The notes: a model not told the origin generated them from the letters alone. A stretch of 64,000 nt of DNA from Tribonema minus (GCA_017506865.1 JAFCMP010000501.1:682001-746000), one strand, 5' to 3'; counted from the stretch's first letter, positions 1 through 12,730 are shown. Numbers and translations are program-made.

Positions 1-2306
1 CTGCGCCTGCGCTACGACTCCGGCGCCTCGGGCGCCGCAGCAGGGCTCAACAACCTGCTGGCCGTCAGCGGCCTCGACGCCATGGCGCAGAGCATGGGCG
101 TGCCTGCGGACGACATAGCGATATCGGGCATCGCGACGTCTGCCGACATTCAGCAGAGTGTGTCCAACACCTCGCCAGACAACACGGCCACGGTCAAGGT
201 GCGCGTGCGAGCTTGCGCTCTAGCCCCCCCCCCCCCGCGCCCAGGGTTGAAGTTGAAGTTGAAGTCAATGTTGAAGTGGTTAACAGGTGCCTGGCCGCAA
301 CAAGCTTGTGTGAACATTCACAGCAGTGCTCAGCAGGATTGGCAAATCGCTCACACAGCTTTCCCTGTACAGATGCGCGGCAGTGGGCGGAAGGTCGTAC
401 TTGCGCCCTGATGGTTGCCATATTCTCCTTGGCCCTGCATCCTAGCAAGCACTACCGTTCGCTCCATTGAAGATAGTATAAGCTTCAGCACTCCTTGCCG
501 AGAGCACATGTTGCGTACCCACCACATGTTCCGATCTATCTGAGATAATCTGCAACAGACATGTATAACATGCCACGCAATTGACCTATGTAACATCACC
601 CTCCTGCTTCACTCGCTTCGCCCCCTTGCACAACCCTGTCCTGCAGCCATCCTCCGACGGTGGCGGCTCCGAGCAGTACTTGCTCTTTGCGGTGATTGGC
701 GTCATCGCAGCGCTCGTGTGGCTCATTGGCGGCTGGTTCATCTACAAGCGCTGCTGCGCCAAGAGCCGCAGGGCCAACGCCAATAACTCAAACCTCAAGG
801 ACGTCAACGCCTACGCCAATGAGAAGGCTGCGCCCGCGCCCTACAGCGCAGGCGCCGGCACCAAGACCGGCTACACCACGGCGCAGCCGTATCACAGCGG
901 CGGCGGCGGCGGGGGGGTGGGGGATCTGGTGACGCCGCACCAGCGTTCAGCAACAGCAGCGCTCCCCAGCGGTGCTAATACGGGCGGCAGCGAGTCTGAT
1001 GACCTGGGCGAGGGGTCGTGGGATGAGGATGACGAGATGGGCGGGGAGGGGGTCGTGCCCGAGTTTGTGGGGGAGGGGGAGGACTCGCCCGCGTTCGCGC
1101 ACCTCAAGGTGAGCTTGTGGGTGGGTGGAGTGTGTGTGCCCTTTGTGGATGGAGTAGGGTGCATCTGCAATATGAGGGGGTGGAGGAAGCCTTGAAAAGG
1201 GGTGTCTGAACCGAGCACAGGCCTTCTCTTGGGATGCACCTGTGAAAGTTGAGCGTGCGAGAGCGCCTTGCGTTGTGCCGCTGCACTGATGACTGCAGCC
1301 TGTTTCTGCTCTTTGCGCAGCCACACCCAACAGCTTTTCTTTGGCCGTCCTAAGCCTAGTCTAGTTCTGCTTACATCTGCGCCTCTAATCTCTATCATCC
1401 ACACGCGTCATGCCGCTTGCTCTCTCACAACAGCCCGATGACCACCACCAAGCCATGGACATCCTAGCCAGCGATGAGAGCAGCGGCGACGGCGACAGCC
1501 TCGAGCCCCCCGCAGAGTTCCCCACGCCCCGTCGGCCCAGCCGGGGACGCTCCCGCTCTACAGGCGCGCGCAGCCTGACGACGCGCAGCGTGACATCGCA
1601 TGCCACGCAGACGTCGCTGGGCTCCGACACGTCTGGACCGGGGTGAGTTGAACGCGTGCATCAGAGATCTACTCAGATTTGCAGCGTGGCGTCATGCAGC
1701 TTGTTCGCTGCTGACTTGAAGTTAATGTGACTTGAAGTGAATGTGCGCGCTACTGCGGCCGCTGCTCTGCCTGCATTGCGTCATGTGTTGCCTCATTAAG
1801 CGCTTCGCGTTCGTTCATACCAATTGAGCAAGTGCTACTCTAGACGATGAATAGCGATGGCGAAAGTTCCATTTGAGTTTTGGGCATGGCTGTCATGTGG
1901 ACGGTCAGATGGCACTTCATAGGCGCAGCAGCAGAAAAAGCGCTCAGACAAGCGTGCACTGAAGCCCCCCCCCGTCCCTCCCCCCTTTCACCACCACCTC
2001 ATCTGGTACCTGTTGCTTGGCATGCACATGTCACACTAGCAACAGCTACTCATACCCCCCCCCCTCCCCCCTTAATCTTCTCGACGCAGCAACCTGTTCG
2101 GACGCGCGCGGCGCGTGCCTACAGAGGACGCCGCCGTCGGCAACGACAACTCTGACGCCGAGGCGGAAGCCGGCCCCGGAATCGGCTGGACCACACAGCG
2201 CTACATGAAGGCCAGCCAATCAGCGCGCGGCTTTCCGGATGACCCGTCGTCGCGCACGGCCCTGGACGCCACGCCGCCGCGCCGCACGCAGTCGTTCCGC
2301 GCGTAG
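1..2306 (+). CDS. Single-pass membrane protein, C-terminal part (5' partial)
   Basis: The gene enters from the left edge already open. Exons are 1-198, 647-1108, 1434-1642 and 2090-2306, all GT-AG. Phases are 0, 0 and 2 and join without a frame break; the stop is at 2304-2306. The first exon encodes an Ala/Gly/Ser-rich segment with a stretch like 'MGVPADDIAISGI', which resembles short extracellular modules of large algal and protist surface proteins. Exon 2 holds one strong transmembrane helix (about 24 residues from LLFAVIGVIAALVW) followed by a basic stop-transfer cluster (YKRCCAKSRR). The rest is a low-complexity cytoplasmic tail rich in Gly, Ser, Asp/Glu, then Arg/Ser/Thr. This predicts a type I surface receptor or adhesin-like protein with a disordered tail. 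I do not recognise the family, and the ectodomain lies outside the window. Confidence 0.72.
246..277. repeat. (TTGAAG)n-type hexamer run in intron
   Basis: A short run of TTGAAG hexamers lies in the first intron of the left-edge gene. The same motif, in either orientation, recurs near 10358, 14480, 17806, 19530, 23724, 59682 and 61985, always outside the exons called here. The copies are short and imperfect. Confidence 0.7.
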
Positions 2307-3416
2307 AGACGCCCGACGCGCGCCCGCACGCACGCAGCGCTAGCTCAGCCCTAGCTCCTGGGGTTTTCTCCGAGCCCTAGCTCATGGTGTTATCTTCTCA
2401 GCCCCAGCTGCTGCTGCGGTGTCTGTGCGATGTCGACGTGTAGACGGTTTGGGCCTGCCCGTGCGCCACTGGCGGCGGCAGTGCCATCGACCGCGCAGCG
2501 GAGGCAGTCGCGAGTTGCCTTCCGCGCTGCTGGTACTGGCAGCGGGACCGGGGCGGCAGCGGCAGGGGTGGCAGCGGCGGCGGCGGCCGCGGCAGCAAAA
2601 TTGCGCCACGAGCACCAGTGCCTCCTGCGCCTGTTGTGTGTAGTAGTAAGATGGCAGTGTAGCGCCACCGGACTGTGCCAGCAAGGGGGGAGAGGGGAGC
2701 ATAGGGTCACGGTGGCTGGCTGGAATCCCCACTTCGTTTCCCCCGGTACGGTTTTGCTGTTTGTGGTAGTGGCGCCGCGCTGATGCCAACACGTGTGTTC
2801 ATGCGCGCGAGCCTTGCGCAATCAGCGGGGGCCCGCGTAGAGCGACAACTCTTTTATGACATTCTTCAGTGGTGTGCATCCCTCGTTTTCAGGGGCACGT
2901 GAGATGCTCAGTGCAATTGCATGTAGGGGGAGGGGGGCGGCATGGGGTTTGGGGGAAACAGGGCGGCGGGTACCAAACAGCCGTATCTTTATGAGCGCAG
3001 TGCTAGGGGCACCATTGCAATTGTGCAAGTGCGATGGCTAGTTGCACGACAGTTCAGTGCGTGTGCGCGCTTGCCGAAGTGTACAGACCGTACACTATAT
3101 TTTTTTCGCTGACGCCATTGCAAATGGTATACACATGCACTTGTGTAAACCGAGGTTTGACGCATCTCCGCGCTGGTGGTTCTGCCATTGTTCGTTTGTT
3201 TCAACTTATCCAAGTTTTTTTTCAAATGTGAAGCATGTTGAGAAGAAGATGCTTCATTTCAGCATTTATGTGGTTCTTCCATCGTTTGTTTGTGGTCACT
3301 GTGTCAACGTTGGTTCTGAGCTGCATGAATGACGGTTCAGTTTGGATCAAAGATTTCTCGAAGATCATTTTTTTTGCTGTGTACTTCAAGTTGATGTTGT
3401 GTGTGTAAAGTTTCAG
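2307..3416. other. Intergenic region, no supported gene
   Basis: Just after the stop of the first gene is a short degenerate repeat based on 'gccctagctc' (about 2340-2395). A GC-rich low-complexity stretch follows (2430-2640, poly-Ala if read on plus) and is probably 3' UTR or spacer. From about 2850 the sequence becomes A/T-richer with no convincing frame. Confidence 0.5.
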
Positions 3417-3417
3417 G

Positions 3418-3531
3418 AACGCCCTGGCGGCCTGGTCGACGCAATACGCCGAAGACTGAGCCAAGCTGGAGATCTCCGTTCTCGTTCAGGTGCGGCTCAA
3501 GTGCTTTCAGGCGCATTGCGACGAGTACTAA
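3418..3531 (+). pseudogene. Exon-like segment interrupted by an in-frame TGA
   Basis: After an AG at 3415-3416, one frame runs 37 sense positions with about four fifths of codons ending in G or C, as in true exons of this window. It reads NALAAWSTQYAED, then TGA at 3457-3459, then AKLEISVLVQVRLKCFQAHC and a TAA at 3529-3531. A consensus donor is also present at 3490. No upstream exon or start codon could be joined to it. The simplest reading is a decayed gene fragment. A sequencing error or recoded TGA is less likely. The family is not recognised. Confidence 0.25.
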
Positions 3532-3964
3532 TACGGCATCGCAAAACCCAACTGTCGGTATCTTTGTTCCCCTCCGGCCGAGGTGTGTGCAGTGTTTGGC
3601 TCCTGCCCGAGATCACGGTGATGCCTACCAGTGCCACCGTGCAGTACTTTAGATTTCTGTTGTTTCCCTGCAGATGCTGGCCCTGGCTGATTGATTGTGC
3701 TACGGTGTCTCCTGGTTGTACAGCTTGAAGCTGTGCACCAACCAGCCACAAAACCTTTGCAAGCAGCTCTTGCTTTCTGTGAGATCATCGCGCAACACCA
3801 AGTGCGCATGCTTTGCGGATCATCGACAGTGTCACAACAACACAGTTCAATTTCTATGTCATCATAAAAACTTTGACGCCATCTGCACACCTTGATTGAC
3901 TCTTGCAGACTCTGCGTAGCATTATACTCACACATAACTTCAATGTCACTCTACCGCAGATACA

Positions 3965-5535
3965 ATGGGAAAACGCGTGGAAGCACCGCAGATCATACCG
4001 TTGCTATCGGAGGAGGCACTCAAGGGGGGTTGCAGGGTCACACTCGCATTCATGGCGGTGTACACAGTGTTCTTCATGATTCAGCTTCTCGTCAAGATCA
4101 TCCTGGTAAAGCGTGCTCAGTGGCGCGGTGATGACAAGGTGGGTATATATGGCACCACTACAGCAGGCTTTCTTCGCAGAAGCGGATGCTCCTTTGTGCT
4201 GCAACGGCGTGCAGGAATCGCATGATTTCTTGTGCTTCCGAACTGTTATAAAGCGCTGTGTAGACGGTGTGTGGTGCAGTGGTTAACCGCGATGAAGCTG
4301 GTAATGTCTTGTGCCTCTACGGACATGGCACACTTCAACGCCATCGCTGTCACGCGACTGCGTGCCTTACGAGGTTGCTGCAGCACTGATCTGACAGTAG
4401 CAGTGCTAGCCTACCTTAGAGGCGTATGCATCTCAAAAGCTCCCATTCTGTCAACAGCTGGTGGTAGGTTTCCACAGAGTCCTTGAAGGACGTGCCACAT
4501 GATGAAGCACGCAATGATGATGTGCGCGGCGCTAGGATGGAAAAGAAAACACTGAGCGTCCAGCATCTGGCCGCTTGCGCGCATGCTGGCTCTCTGGTGA
4601 CTTCCGCAGAGTCTTTTGACGATTTTTCTCGACTGGTTGCACGCTTCCCTGCTCACCATACGCCGTTGTGCAGCCTGTTGTCTCACAACACCGTCTTGTC
4701 GTACTTCAGCGTATCATTGAAACCCTCCAGTCACATCGGTTGCACCGTTTGCTTCCCCTGCTGTATGCTGACCATACGCTTTTCTTCTCTCTCACCCACT
4801 CCCCATGCTGGCCTGTTGCAGTTCACCACGTACAACACCATGGACCCCCGCATCTTGATCTGGGACCGTGCTGTGGGCAACATGCTGGAACAAGCCATCA
4901 TATTTCTGCCCAGCGTGTGGCTGGCTCTCATTACAGCTGATGCCAGCAGCATTGTCTCCATCGTCAACCGTGGCTACGCCTATGTTGCATTCCGGGCGCT
5001 CTGGCCGGCCGCATGGAAGTATGTTGGACCCAAGTGAGTTTTCACATGTGTCAATGATAGCATTGCACTGCTTGCACTGCATGTGTCAACGTGCTTGCAA
5101 AATTTTGCATTGAACAGGGATGCCTGCTGTGGTACTGCATGTGGTGATTCAGGCCGCCACAGGCACAAAAAGGGGTGTGAGATCTCGGCAGATCGCGAAG
5201 GCATTGGACCTGGTGCCTGGTATGGCAGCATACAGTCTCAGCACGAAATGATTTATTTGAGCTTGTGGCGACATTGTGAAAAAAGAAACCATGTTGCACT
5301 CATTCAACACGCTGGCCCTCTATTTTGGCACAAATGCAGTATGCACATCTCATGCTCAGCTTGGCACGCTTCAAGCCCTACATCATGCACATGTACGCGT
5401 CGCCAGCACTGACCTTTATTCTCACTACTTTGCGTGCTGCACAGGTACGTAACGCCAGCAATCCTGCTGTGCACAGGGCCCATGTACCTGATCAACTTCT
5501 CCCTCTTCTACGACATCTACAAGGCCGTGGCGTGA
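3965..5535 (+). CDS. MAPEG-family four-helix membrane protein
   Basis: Three exons, 3965-4138, 4822-5033 and 5445-5535, join in phases 0 and 2 to give 158 aa, a normal MAPEG length (about 130-160 aa). The ATG at 3965 opens a frame that quickly enters the first helix (LAFMAVYTVFFMIQLLVKII). The middle exon carries the family core: a DPRI..WDRA..NMLE segment, then FLPSVWLALI and a GYAYVAFRALWP segment. The last exon supplies the final helix (AILLCTGPMYLINFSLF) and the stop. MAPEG proteins act in ER or outer membranes on glutathione conjugates or eicosanoids; whether this copy is a glutathione transferase or peroxidase cannot be told from sequence alone. The AG|atacaATG context leaves room for a 5' UTR intron. 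Family assignment is good; substrate is unknown. Confidence 0.82.
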
Positions 5536-6057
5536 ACTGGAGTGCGCCGATTCTGTTGCAGGGGTTTCGTTGTATGTATTGGTTAGGTGCCAGACGAGCA
5601 GAGTTTGGCACAAATGCAGCCTCTCTGCCGCTGTTGAGGGCAGCTAGCTGCGTTTGTTGATAGTTGGTGTCAGAGGATCTGCAAGCATGGCTACCACTAC
5701 GGTGCGCGGCTTTTCATTGCTGTACGCACCTAATTCACATAGAATCCATCATACATTTATAAACATACATGCAATGTGCGGCACATAATGTCAGCGGCGT
5801 GAGATGCGTCATGTGTGTTGAGCTGCTTGTCTTGTGGCATGTCAGCATGTCCATGCAGTGTGGCATGCCATAGAAACGTATTGTGATGCAAACTTCACTG
5901 TCGACTCTCGAATGTCAGCATGATCATGTAGTTTGTCATGACAGAAATGTATGTTGATGGCCATGCAAAGCATCCCTCTTGCGACTCTTTAGAACATGTT
6001 GCATGCTGCCAGCCTGATCATGACCTTTTTTTTTCACCTGAAACTTCAAATGTGAAG
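5536..6057. other. Intergenic spacer between MAPEG and TMEM184-like genes
   Basis: No convincing open frame. The second half holds a diverged direct repeat (5840-5994, listed separately). Upstream exons of the TMEM184-like gene could lie here, but none joins in phase. Confidence 0.4.
5840..5994. repeat. Diverged tandem duplication, two units of 73-82 bp
   Basis: Two successive units begin with tgtcagcatg (5840 and 5913). They share the order of a catg-rich block, 'agaaa(c/t)gtat', 'ttgatg', 'gcaaa' and 'cgactct..(c/a)gaa'. The copies differ by many substitutions and small indels. It is non-coding. Confidence 0.45.
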
Positions 6058-9000
6058 TGTCCAACCAGAAACGTTCGCGAGATACCTACTGTACCCCATC
6101 CTTCAGCTGTTGAACAGAGAGGAGCATGGCCAGCCGGAGGCGGTGAAGGCGGCCATCAGATGGTGAGTGCAGCAATGTCGCCGTTCTCATCCACCTGACC
6201 GATCATTGCGCCTTCAGACGCCTGTAAGTTTTCGTCACACTTGGAATGCTTTCTGTGTCTGCGCTGAACGTAGGCGAAGCTGAGAGACCATGCGATGGCT
6301 TCGAGTTATGGCCGGGAGTGGGAAGAGTCTCTTCCTTCCTTGACCATCAGCCTTCCAGTCGGTCCTGGCGGAGACAGCCCGGCGAGCCCACCATTCTTCG
6401 AATTGGAAGGCAAAAGCGGTGGGGAGCTTGCGCGAATTACCCGATGCTCGATGTGGTAAGTCTTGGTGGCCGCTTCAAGTCAATGGTATTTTGGTCGACG
6501 CGTTCGAAGCCGAAGTGCTTTCAGCTTACCTTTTGGCAGGCCATACAAGAAGCTGTTGATGCTACTAGTAGCTACAACATCGCCTTGCCTGCTGTGCTGA
6601 CTGAGCCTTGCCTGCAACGGCAGTCTTAAATTTGGGCAAAGCTGCAGTTATTTTCTGAGCTGATGCAGATTTGAGTGCGACGATGCTCTCACTATTACCT
6701 GAAGCAAGGAGTTGCAGCAGCCCAGCTGTGGTACACGGCCATGCAGAGGAACTCTTGCTTCTATGTGAAGGTCTTAGTCGTGAACCTGGCCCTGCGTTGT
6801 ACCTGGATTGTGCATTGCCAGTGGCCGCTCTCTGTCCGCACACAAAGCCGCTGAATATGCTGCCGAATATGCTGCTGGTTGTCGCCAGTTACCCACCTTG
6901 TTTGACTGGCTCAACCAAATCGCTGCTCTGGTGCTGCCTGCTCCCTACAACTGCAGGTGGGGGCTGGTGGTGCTATACTTCTATGTGGCAGTGATGCTGG
7001 CGTGGAAAATAGACACCATGCTGGCGGTGGCGGATTCTCACTATGATGTGGCGGGGACAGTGGGCGGAGCGCTCACGTGCTTGACGGTGCCCCTGGCAGT
7101 CTATCTGGTACGTACTTTCAAACACTGAATCCGCAAATGGCAGGCTAATGTGATCGAGGATTGCAACAGCTTATGCAGCGCAGATGCTGGTCACCATGCC
7201 TGACAGTGAATCGCAGTGCCTCTTGGTCATCCTGTGCAACGAGCTGCCAGCAGCGCACAAACTCTGGCACTCGTCTCTTGCGACGTCCATGGTGCTGGGC
7301 GTGCAGCTGCCACCATTACGAGCCATTAATACGCGCATCCTGTGTGGTGCACCGTCACGTTACTCGCTGAGCCTGTGAATATCTTGCAACGCAAATATGT
7401 TGCTGCCCCAATTGATCCGGCGCATTTGAGTATTAATGCCGATAACCTCACAGCCAGCTTTGTGCTTGTTTACGGCTGTTGAGCCCTGTGCGCGGGAGGC
7501 AGCAAGCGCACTGGAGAGTTGTGAGTTTGCAGATTTCGTGCCGCCTGCTGGTGTGTTGCCCCTCCCCTTCCACACTTTCTCAGCGATCGCAAACTGCACT
7601 GTGGTGACCCCCCCCCCCCCCCCCCACCCGGCCTGTGTATGCGCTGCGGTGCAGATGGTCCTGCACCTGACCAACTTTGTGGAACCGCGGCAGCAGAGCC
7701 AGATTGTGCGCATCATCTTTATGGTGCCGGTATACTCTGTCACCGCCTACTTGAGCCTGCTGCACCCGCAGTGGGCGCTGAGCATCACCACAGTCAGGTG
7801 AGCGCTGCCATGTATGTTTATTGGGCTGACTGAGCATCACCGCAGTGAGGTGAGCGCTGTCACCTCTATTCCTTACTGGACTCACTGAGCATCACCACAG
7901 TGAGGTGAGCGCTGCCACCTAGACTAATCTCAATGGTCTGACTGAGCATCACCACAGTGAGGTCAGCGCTGCCACACCACTAGCGCTGGGCCCCTGAGTG
8001 CCTTGTTTCATTGAGTGAATCATTTGAGTGAATCGTTTCACTGAGTGACTCGTATGACTGGATCGGCGCACACGCACAAGTGGCTGCGCACGCCACTTGT
8101 GGCTAGCCCAGTTTCCCGATCCTGCGTCGAGCAGGGGCACAAGGCTCAGCATGCATAACTATCGTGACAAGTGCGCATTGTGTTTGCCTGGCCCTGAAAA
8201 CTGCGAAGCTGTGCACAAGTCGGTTCTGACGCGTTTGACCTCATGTTCATTCCTTGGTGCTGGCAGGGAGTGCTATGAGGCCTACGTCATCTACTGCTTC
8301 TTGCAGTTCTTGGTATGCCAGATTGAGCTGGGGGGGGAAGAGGGGGGTTTGGAGGGGGGCATGGGCGCAAAACCCAGCACCACATACGCCAGACATAAAC
8401 CGCCATTCTGCTGCTTAGCGCCGTGGGGGGTGGGGCCAATGTTCTTGCATAAGTGCAAGCAGGGGGTGCTGCAGTATGTGGTGAGTGGAATGCGCTGGGT
8501 GGGCTTTGTACACAGAGGGTATGTTGGTATCGCTGTGCTACTTACCCAAACGCAAGGCATACCTACGTGCATAGCGTTGCTGTGCTCCTGGTAACGCCGA
8601 GAGTGCGTCAGATTAAGACGGCAACGGTGCTCAGGAGGGACAACATGATGGCATGATCGCCTTTCATGATGTTGTGGTGCCAGCACAGCACGCACGCTTG
8701 GTATGTTCAAGGTCACACTCAATGTGATCAACATTGTTAGTTTTCTTTCACAGATCACGGCTGTCTTGATTGCGTGGGTACACTTCATCTGGGCGCGCAG
8801 CACTGTGCGGAGCACTGCCTGCATCAGTTGTGGTGAAGTTCAGCCTGCCTAATGGCGGCGATGTAAGACACTATACAGCAGTGCTCAATGCTTAGCACTG
8901 GGCAGGCCATGTAGTGTACCGCGGCAGCACATTACTGCAAGTGCACGGTTGTTTCAAGGCCATGCAGTACATACAGGAGCCATGTACATCCTGGGTTGAC

Positions 9001-11904
9001 ACAGACATGATGCTCATAACTTGACTCATTACAATGCTCATACGCCACTCACAGTGAGTCACAATGTGCAACTGTGAGAGCATCTGCCTCATCGTGACCA
9101 ACCTCTCAGCCCCATCTTCTCTCCATCCCAGCCCCATTTTTGTGACTGAGTCAATCAGGCGCCCGCTTTGTGAGGCTGCCATTTCTTAGCTGTAACCTTT
9201 AAACTGCACGCGAGATGGTGCCCAACAGAGCTGACCTGGCGTCTTGGCATGTGGTGACATCCCTCATTTTTTTCACGTGTCGCAGATCATCAGGGTCGCG
9301 TCGACGCTGGTGGCATTGTATGTGCAGCTGGTGCAGCGCCTGCAGGGGCATGGCGCATCACAAGTGAGTTAGACTAGTGGCATACCCATACCTGCCCTTT
9401 TCAGTGCCATACCCACTGGTATTGCCCACGACTACATGTCACTGCGGATGACTTGCATATGCCATCCTTGAGTAGAATCGCTCTTAATGCAGTCTGTAGA
9501 CATGGTGCCACCCTGCCCTGAGGGCTCAATTTAATCTAGTTCCTGCACACCGCAACACGATTATTGTTAGCTATGCGATGCCTTGCCTGTAGCATGTGTG
9601 CACACATTGCCGGGTTCCTGGCCGCGGCACTTGAGTTTTGCAGCTTGCAGTATGTTTGAAGTTCAGCGCGCGCATGCCACGCGTACTTGTACTTGCATAC
9701 AGCATGCAATTAGCCGTGCTGTAAAGTCGCCCAGGTCTCAGAAGGACACTCTGATACGTTGAGGTATTTGCTCGTCCGGACGCGTGGGTTTATGGGTATT
9801 GGTCATTATTTGTGCACATGACGTTCATTAGCACTGTTTACGCATGTAGGTCAGCAGTGCACTGATGTTGTGTGGGCACAGCCGAATTACTCACACCACC
9901 GCACAGAGCACGTGTATAGTGGCGCTTAATGTTCATGGGCACTTGTGTGCTCCTATGACCAACTCACCCCTGATCAGGTTCCGCATGCATGGTGCATGGT
10001 CCATGGTTTGATGTTTGATCCATGCAGCATGGATCGACAATCAAAGTAACTCAAGTGCCTGGGACGAAATTTACTGCACCTCAAGAGCCTGTTCAAGGTG
10101 CCATCATTTGTGTTCAGGTCCCTTGCAGTTTTTGCTCACCACCTTCCCTGTTTCTGGCGGTACAGGCGGGCCATATGGTGGTGACTGCGGTCGTATGTTG
10201 CAGCCAGATGTGGGCGCTGTATGTGCTGCTGCTCTTCTACAGCGTAACACACAAGGAGATGAGCCATATCCACCCCATGGGGAAATTCCTGGCCATCAAG
10301 GCTGTTGTGGCGCTGAGCTGGTGGCAAGGTGAGCAACCCGCTATAACTAACTTCCACTTCAACTTCAATTGTCGTCCAACTGACATGCGCTTTTCAGCGT
10401 ATCTCGCTAGCATAGTAATGATGACATGTGTTATGGGACAGTTCGTACGTGAGACGACTTGTACTATCTTTTGGGCTGTATGCGCATTGCAAATGGTGAC
10501 GAGGTTACACTCTTGCATGGTCTTCGTCGGATTCCATGTGCGCTTTTGACCTCTCAACCTCAACCCGTGCCACCACCGCCGCCCCTGTTGAACTGCCCCT
10601 TCAGGGGTACTGGTCGAGTTCCTGGAGCACAAGGGGCACATTGCCGACGTGGGGCAGTACCCTGCCAATCACATTGCTCAGGGCATACAAGACCTCCTCA
10701 TCTGCGCAGAAATGATGGTGGCGGCGGTGGCCTTCTTCTTTGCGTTTCCGCTAAACGACTTTGTTCACCACACCCCCGTGCTGGTGGCGCTGCCGGCCCC
10801 CCCTGGGCAGCGCTCGCGGTTCAGCACGCTGAGGTACGGTACACACTGTACTGCAGTACACTCTACAGTACACTGTACGCTGCGTAGGCATTTATATTGG
10901 ACTGCGCTGAACGCCCGCCGCAAGCGCGCCTTGTGAGTTCAGCCTTCATAACTTGAAGAGAAGTTGAGGTGGCACGCTGTCACCCATGTGCCGCATAAGC
11001 CCTTGTGAAGCTGCTGTGAGATTTTTGAGGGTTTCATGGGGTGCTGATGTGGCGCTTCTGTGCCCACCTCAATAGCACTAAATTGTGTTTTGGCACCTAC
11101 CGGCAGTGCTTAGGCAGGCTGCTACGTGCCGATTTTTTCCCAAGTAACTTCCTGCAGAACCAAGTAGTACAACCATGATCATCAAGCGCACAGGGCGTGC
11201 TTTCACCATGACACCACGACACGCACGACACATGTCCAGCGCTGATGTGACACCCGGCCAGTTGTAGACGAGCTGATATGTGTGCTGAATATGGTGTCAC
11301 TGTGAGTACTCGCCTCGTTGAAGGGAATGCAGATGCATGCCCATCTTGATGCATGCAACACCCTTCATGAGCACGAATGCCGTTACATTCGCCATCCACA
11401 AGTCAACTGGGACAAAACAGTTGCCCCATATGACATTGCTCACCCCCTTGGCTCCTCTCTCTGCCTTTGTGCCACCGCAGCGGACCATCGGACGCCTTTG
11501 GAATGAGCATCACCACCACCACCAGCAGCGCCGCCGCCGCAGCCTCCAGTGCTGCTCTCTCGGGCCTCACACACACCCACGTCACCAGCGTCAAGAGCCA
11601 CCAGCAGCTGGGGCGCATGACAGAGGCAGCGCTGTCGCCGCCGCCGCCGCTGCCGCCGTCACAGCAGCAGCAGCAGCAGCAGCGGCACATGGCGCATCAC
11701 CATGCGCCTACATCGTTTGCGTACGCGTTGTGGGCCACGGCGGTGCCTGTGGAGCTGCACGCGGACGTGCTGCAGAGCGCTGCGCGGCTGTTGGAACGCT
11801 CGCGCATAACTGCCAGATGGCACGCGTGGACCAAGCGCAAGGTCGAGGCGCCGCAACATGGCGGCGGCGGCGGCGGCGGCGCAGGGGGCATCATTACCTT
11901 GTGA
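6058..11904 (+). CDS. TMEM184 / OST-alpha (DUF300) family transporter-like membrane protein
   Basis: Exons: about 6058-6162 (5' end uncertain), 6957-7107, 7655-7797, 8267-8480, 8754-8777 (24 bp), 9286-9363, 10166-10328, 10605-10833 and 11481-11904. All junctions agree in phase. Family hallmarks appear in order: NFVEPRQQSQIVRIIFMVPV, RECYEAYVIYCFLQF, CKQGVLQYV, SQMWALYVLLLFY, KFLAIKAVVALSWWQG and GIQDLLICAEM. These match the seven-helix organic solute transporter alpha/TMEM184 fold, which works in plasma or vacuolar membranes. The C-terminal 140 residues are a low-complexity tail with His, Pro8, Gln7 and Gly7 runs, unlike the conserved core. No start codon was found in the first exon, so at least one 5' exon is missing. 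The link from the first exon is the least sure part; an alternative keeps coding upstream of 6957 (LPTLFDWLNQ...). The intron before exon 3 contains an 18-C tract (7608-7625). Confidence 0.85.
7780..7975 (+). repeat. Tandem duplication spanning an exon end and its splice donor
   Basis: A unit of roughly 52 bp, 'gagcatcaccacagtcag|gtgagcgctg' plus spacer, occurs about four times. The first copy is the real 3' end of a TMEM184-like exon (donor after 7797). The later copies (about 7832, 7885 and 7938) sit in the intron and repeat both the last exon bases and the GTGAGC donor; the final one carries GTCAGC. The unit was therefore amplified from the exon-intron boundary. Confidence 0.8.
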
Positions 11905-12730
11905 TCCGCGGCCAATCGTAGCGGCGAATCGGGGCGCGCGCTTGTGCTTTGGCGGTGCCGGTGTGGCAGTCCTGCAGTGCTGTGATGTGATCTCGGGCCA
12001 CTACCAGTGGCTGGAGCACAGTGCCGCAGAGGCAGCAGCAGCGGCAGGTGTTGCTGCTTGCACCAAAGATCCGCAGCAGTCACCGACAGTCAAGGCAGCA
12101 CAGTGCTCTGGCGGCAGCAGTGGCGGTGCCGGCGGCACGATCCGCACCAGTCAGTAAGCCACTCGGTAGTGAATGGCTCACAGCGGCGGCAGCTGCTGCC
12201 CACCACTGACCCATGGTGTAGTACATCAACACGCACATAACTCAGAGGTGCACTGGCGGTGGCGACGGCAGCATTTGATGTCACGACGCCACTAGGAGCT
12301 GGCTCCAGCTGGCATCATTGATGCACCGGCTGCGGCACCATGACCTGCTACCTGCTCTGTGTCAGTCAGTCGCGCAGCAGCGACAGGGCGCTGACGCTCC
12401 GGATGCAACTGGTGCACCATGTACACACAGCGGCAAACACACAACAGTGGCCGTGCGGGCGGACAGCATGTCAGCAGGCTTCACCTCGCTGATTATTGCC
12501 GGCCCCACTTGGCAGTGCTCAGTAGCAAGGCATCAGCTCTCAGCTGCTGATCCACCCCCCCCCTTCATTCTGTACAGGTTTCCATCCTCATCAAAGGGGC
12601 GATACAAGTTCAGCACATGTACATGCCTCATCAAAGCACCATAGTTCTACATGTAATATACGGCCTCTCGCTGACACTGCTGCTTTGTCTCGTGTTGGTT
12701 ACGCCCATCCTCGAGTGCGCAAGCTTGGCG
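11905..12730. other. Intergenic region after the TMEM184-like gene
   Basis: The first 300 bases are GC-rich with CAG/GCA repeats, presumably 3' UTR and spacer. Several frames stay open for 60-100 codons through low complexity alone. I see no domain, start context or splice-consistent exon. Confidence 0.4.
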
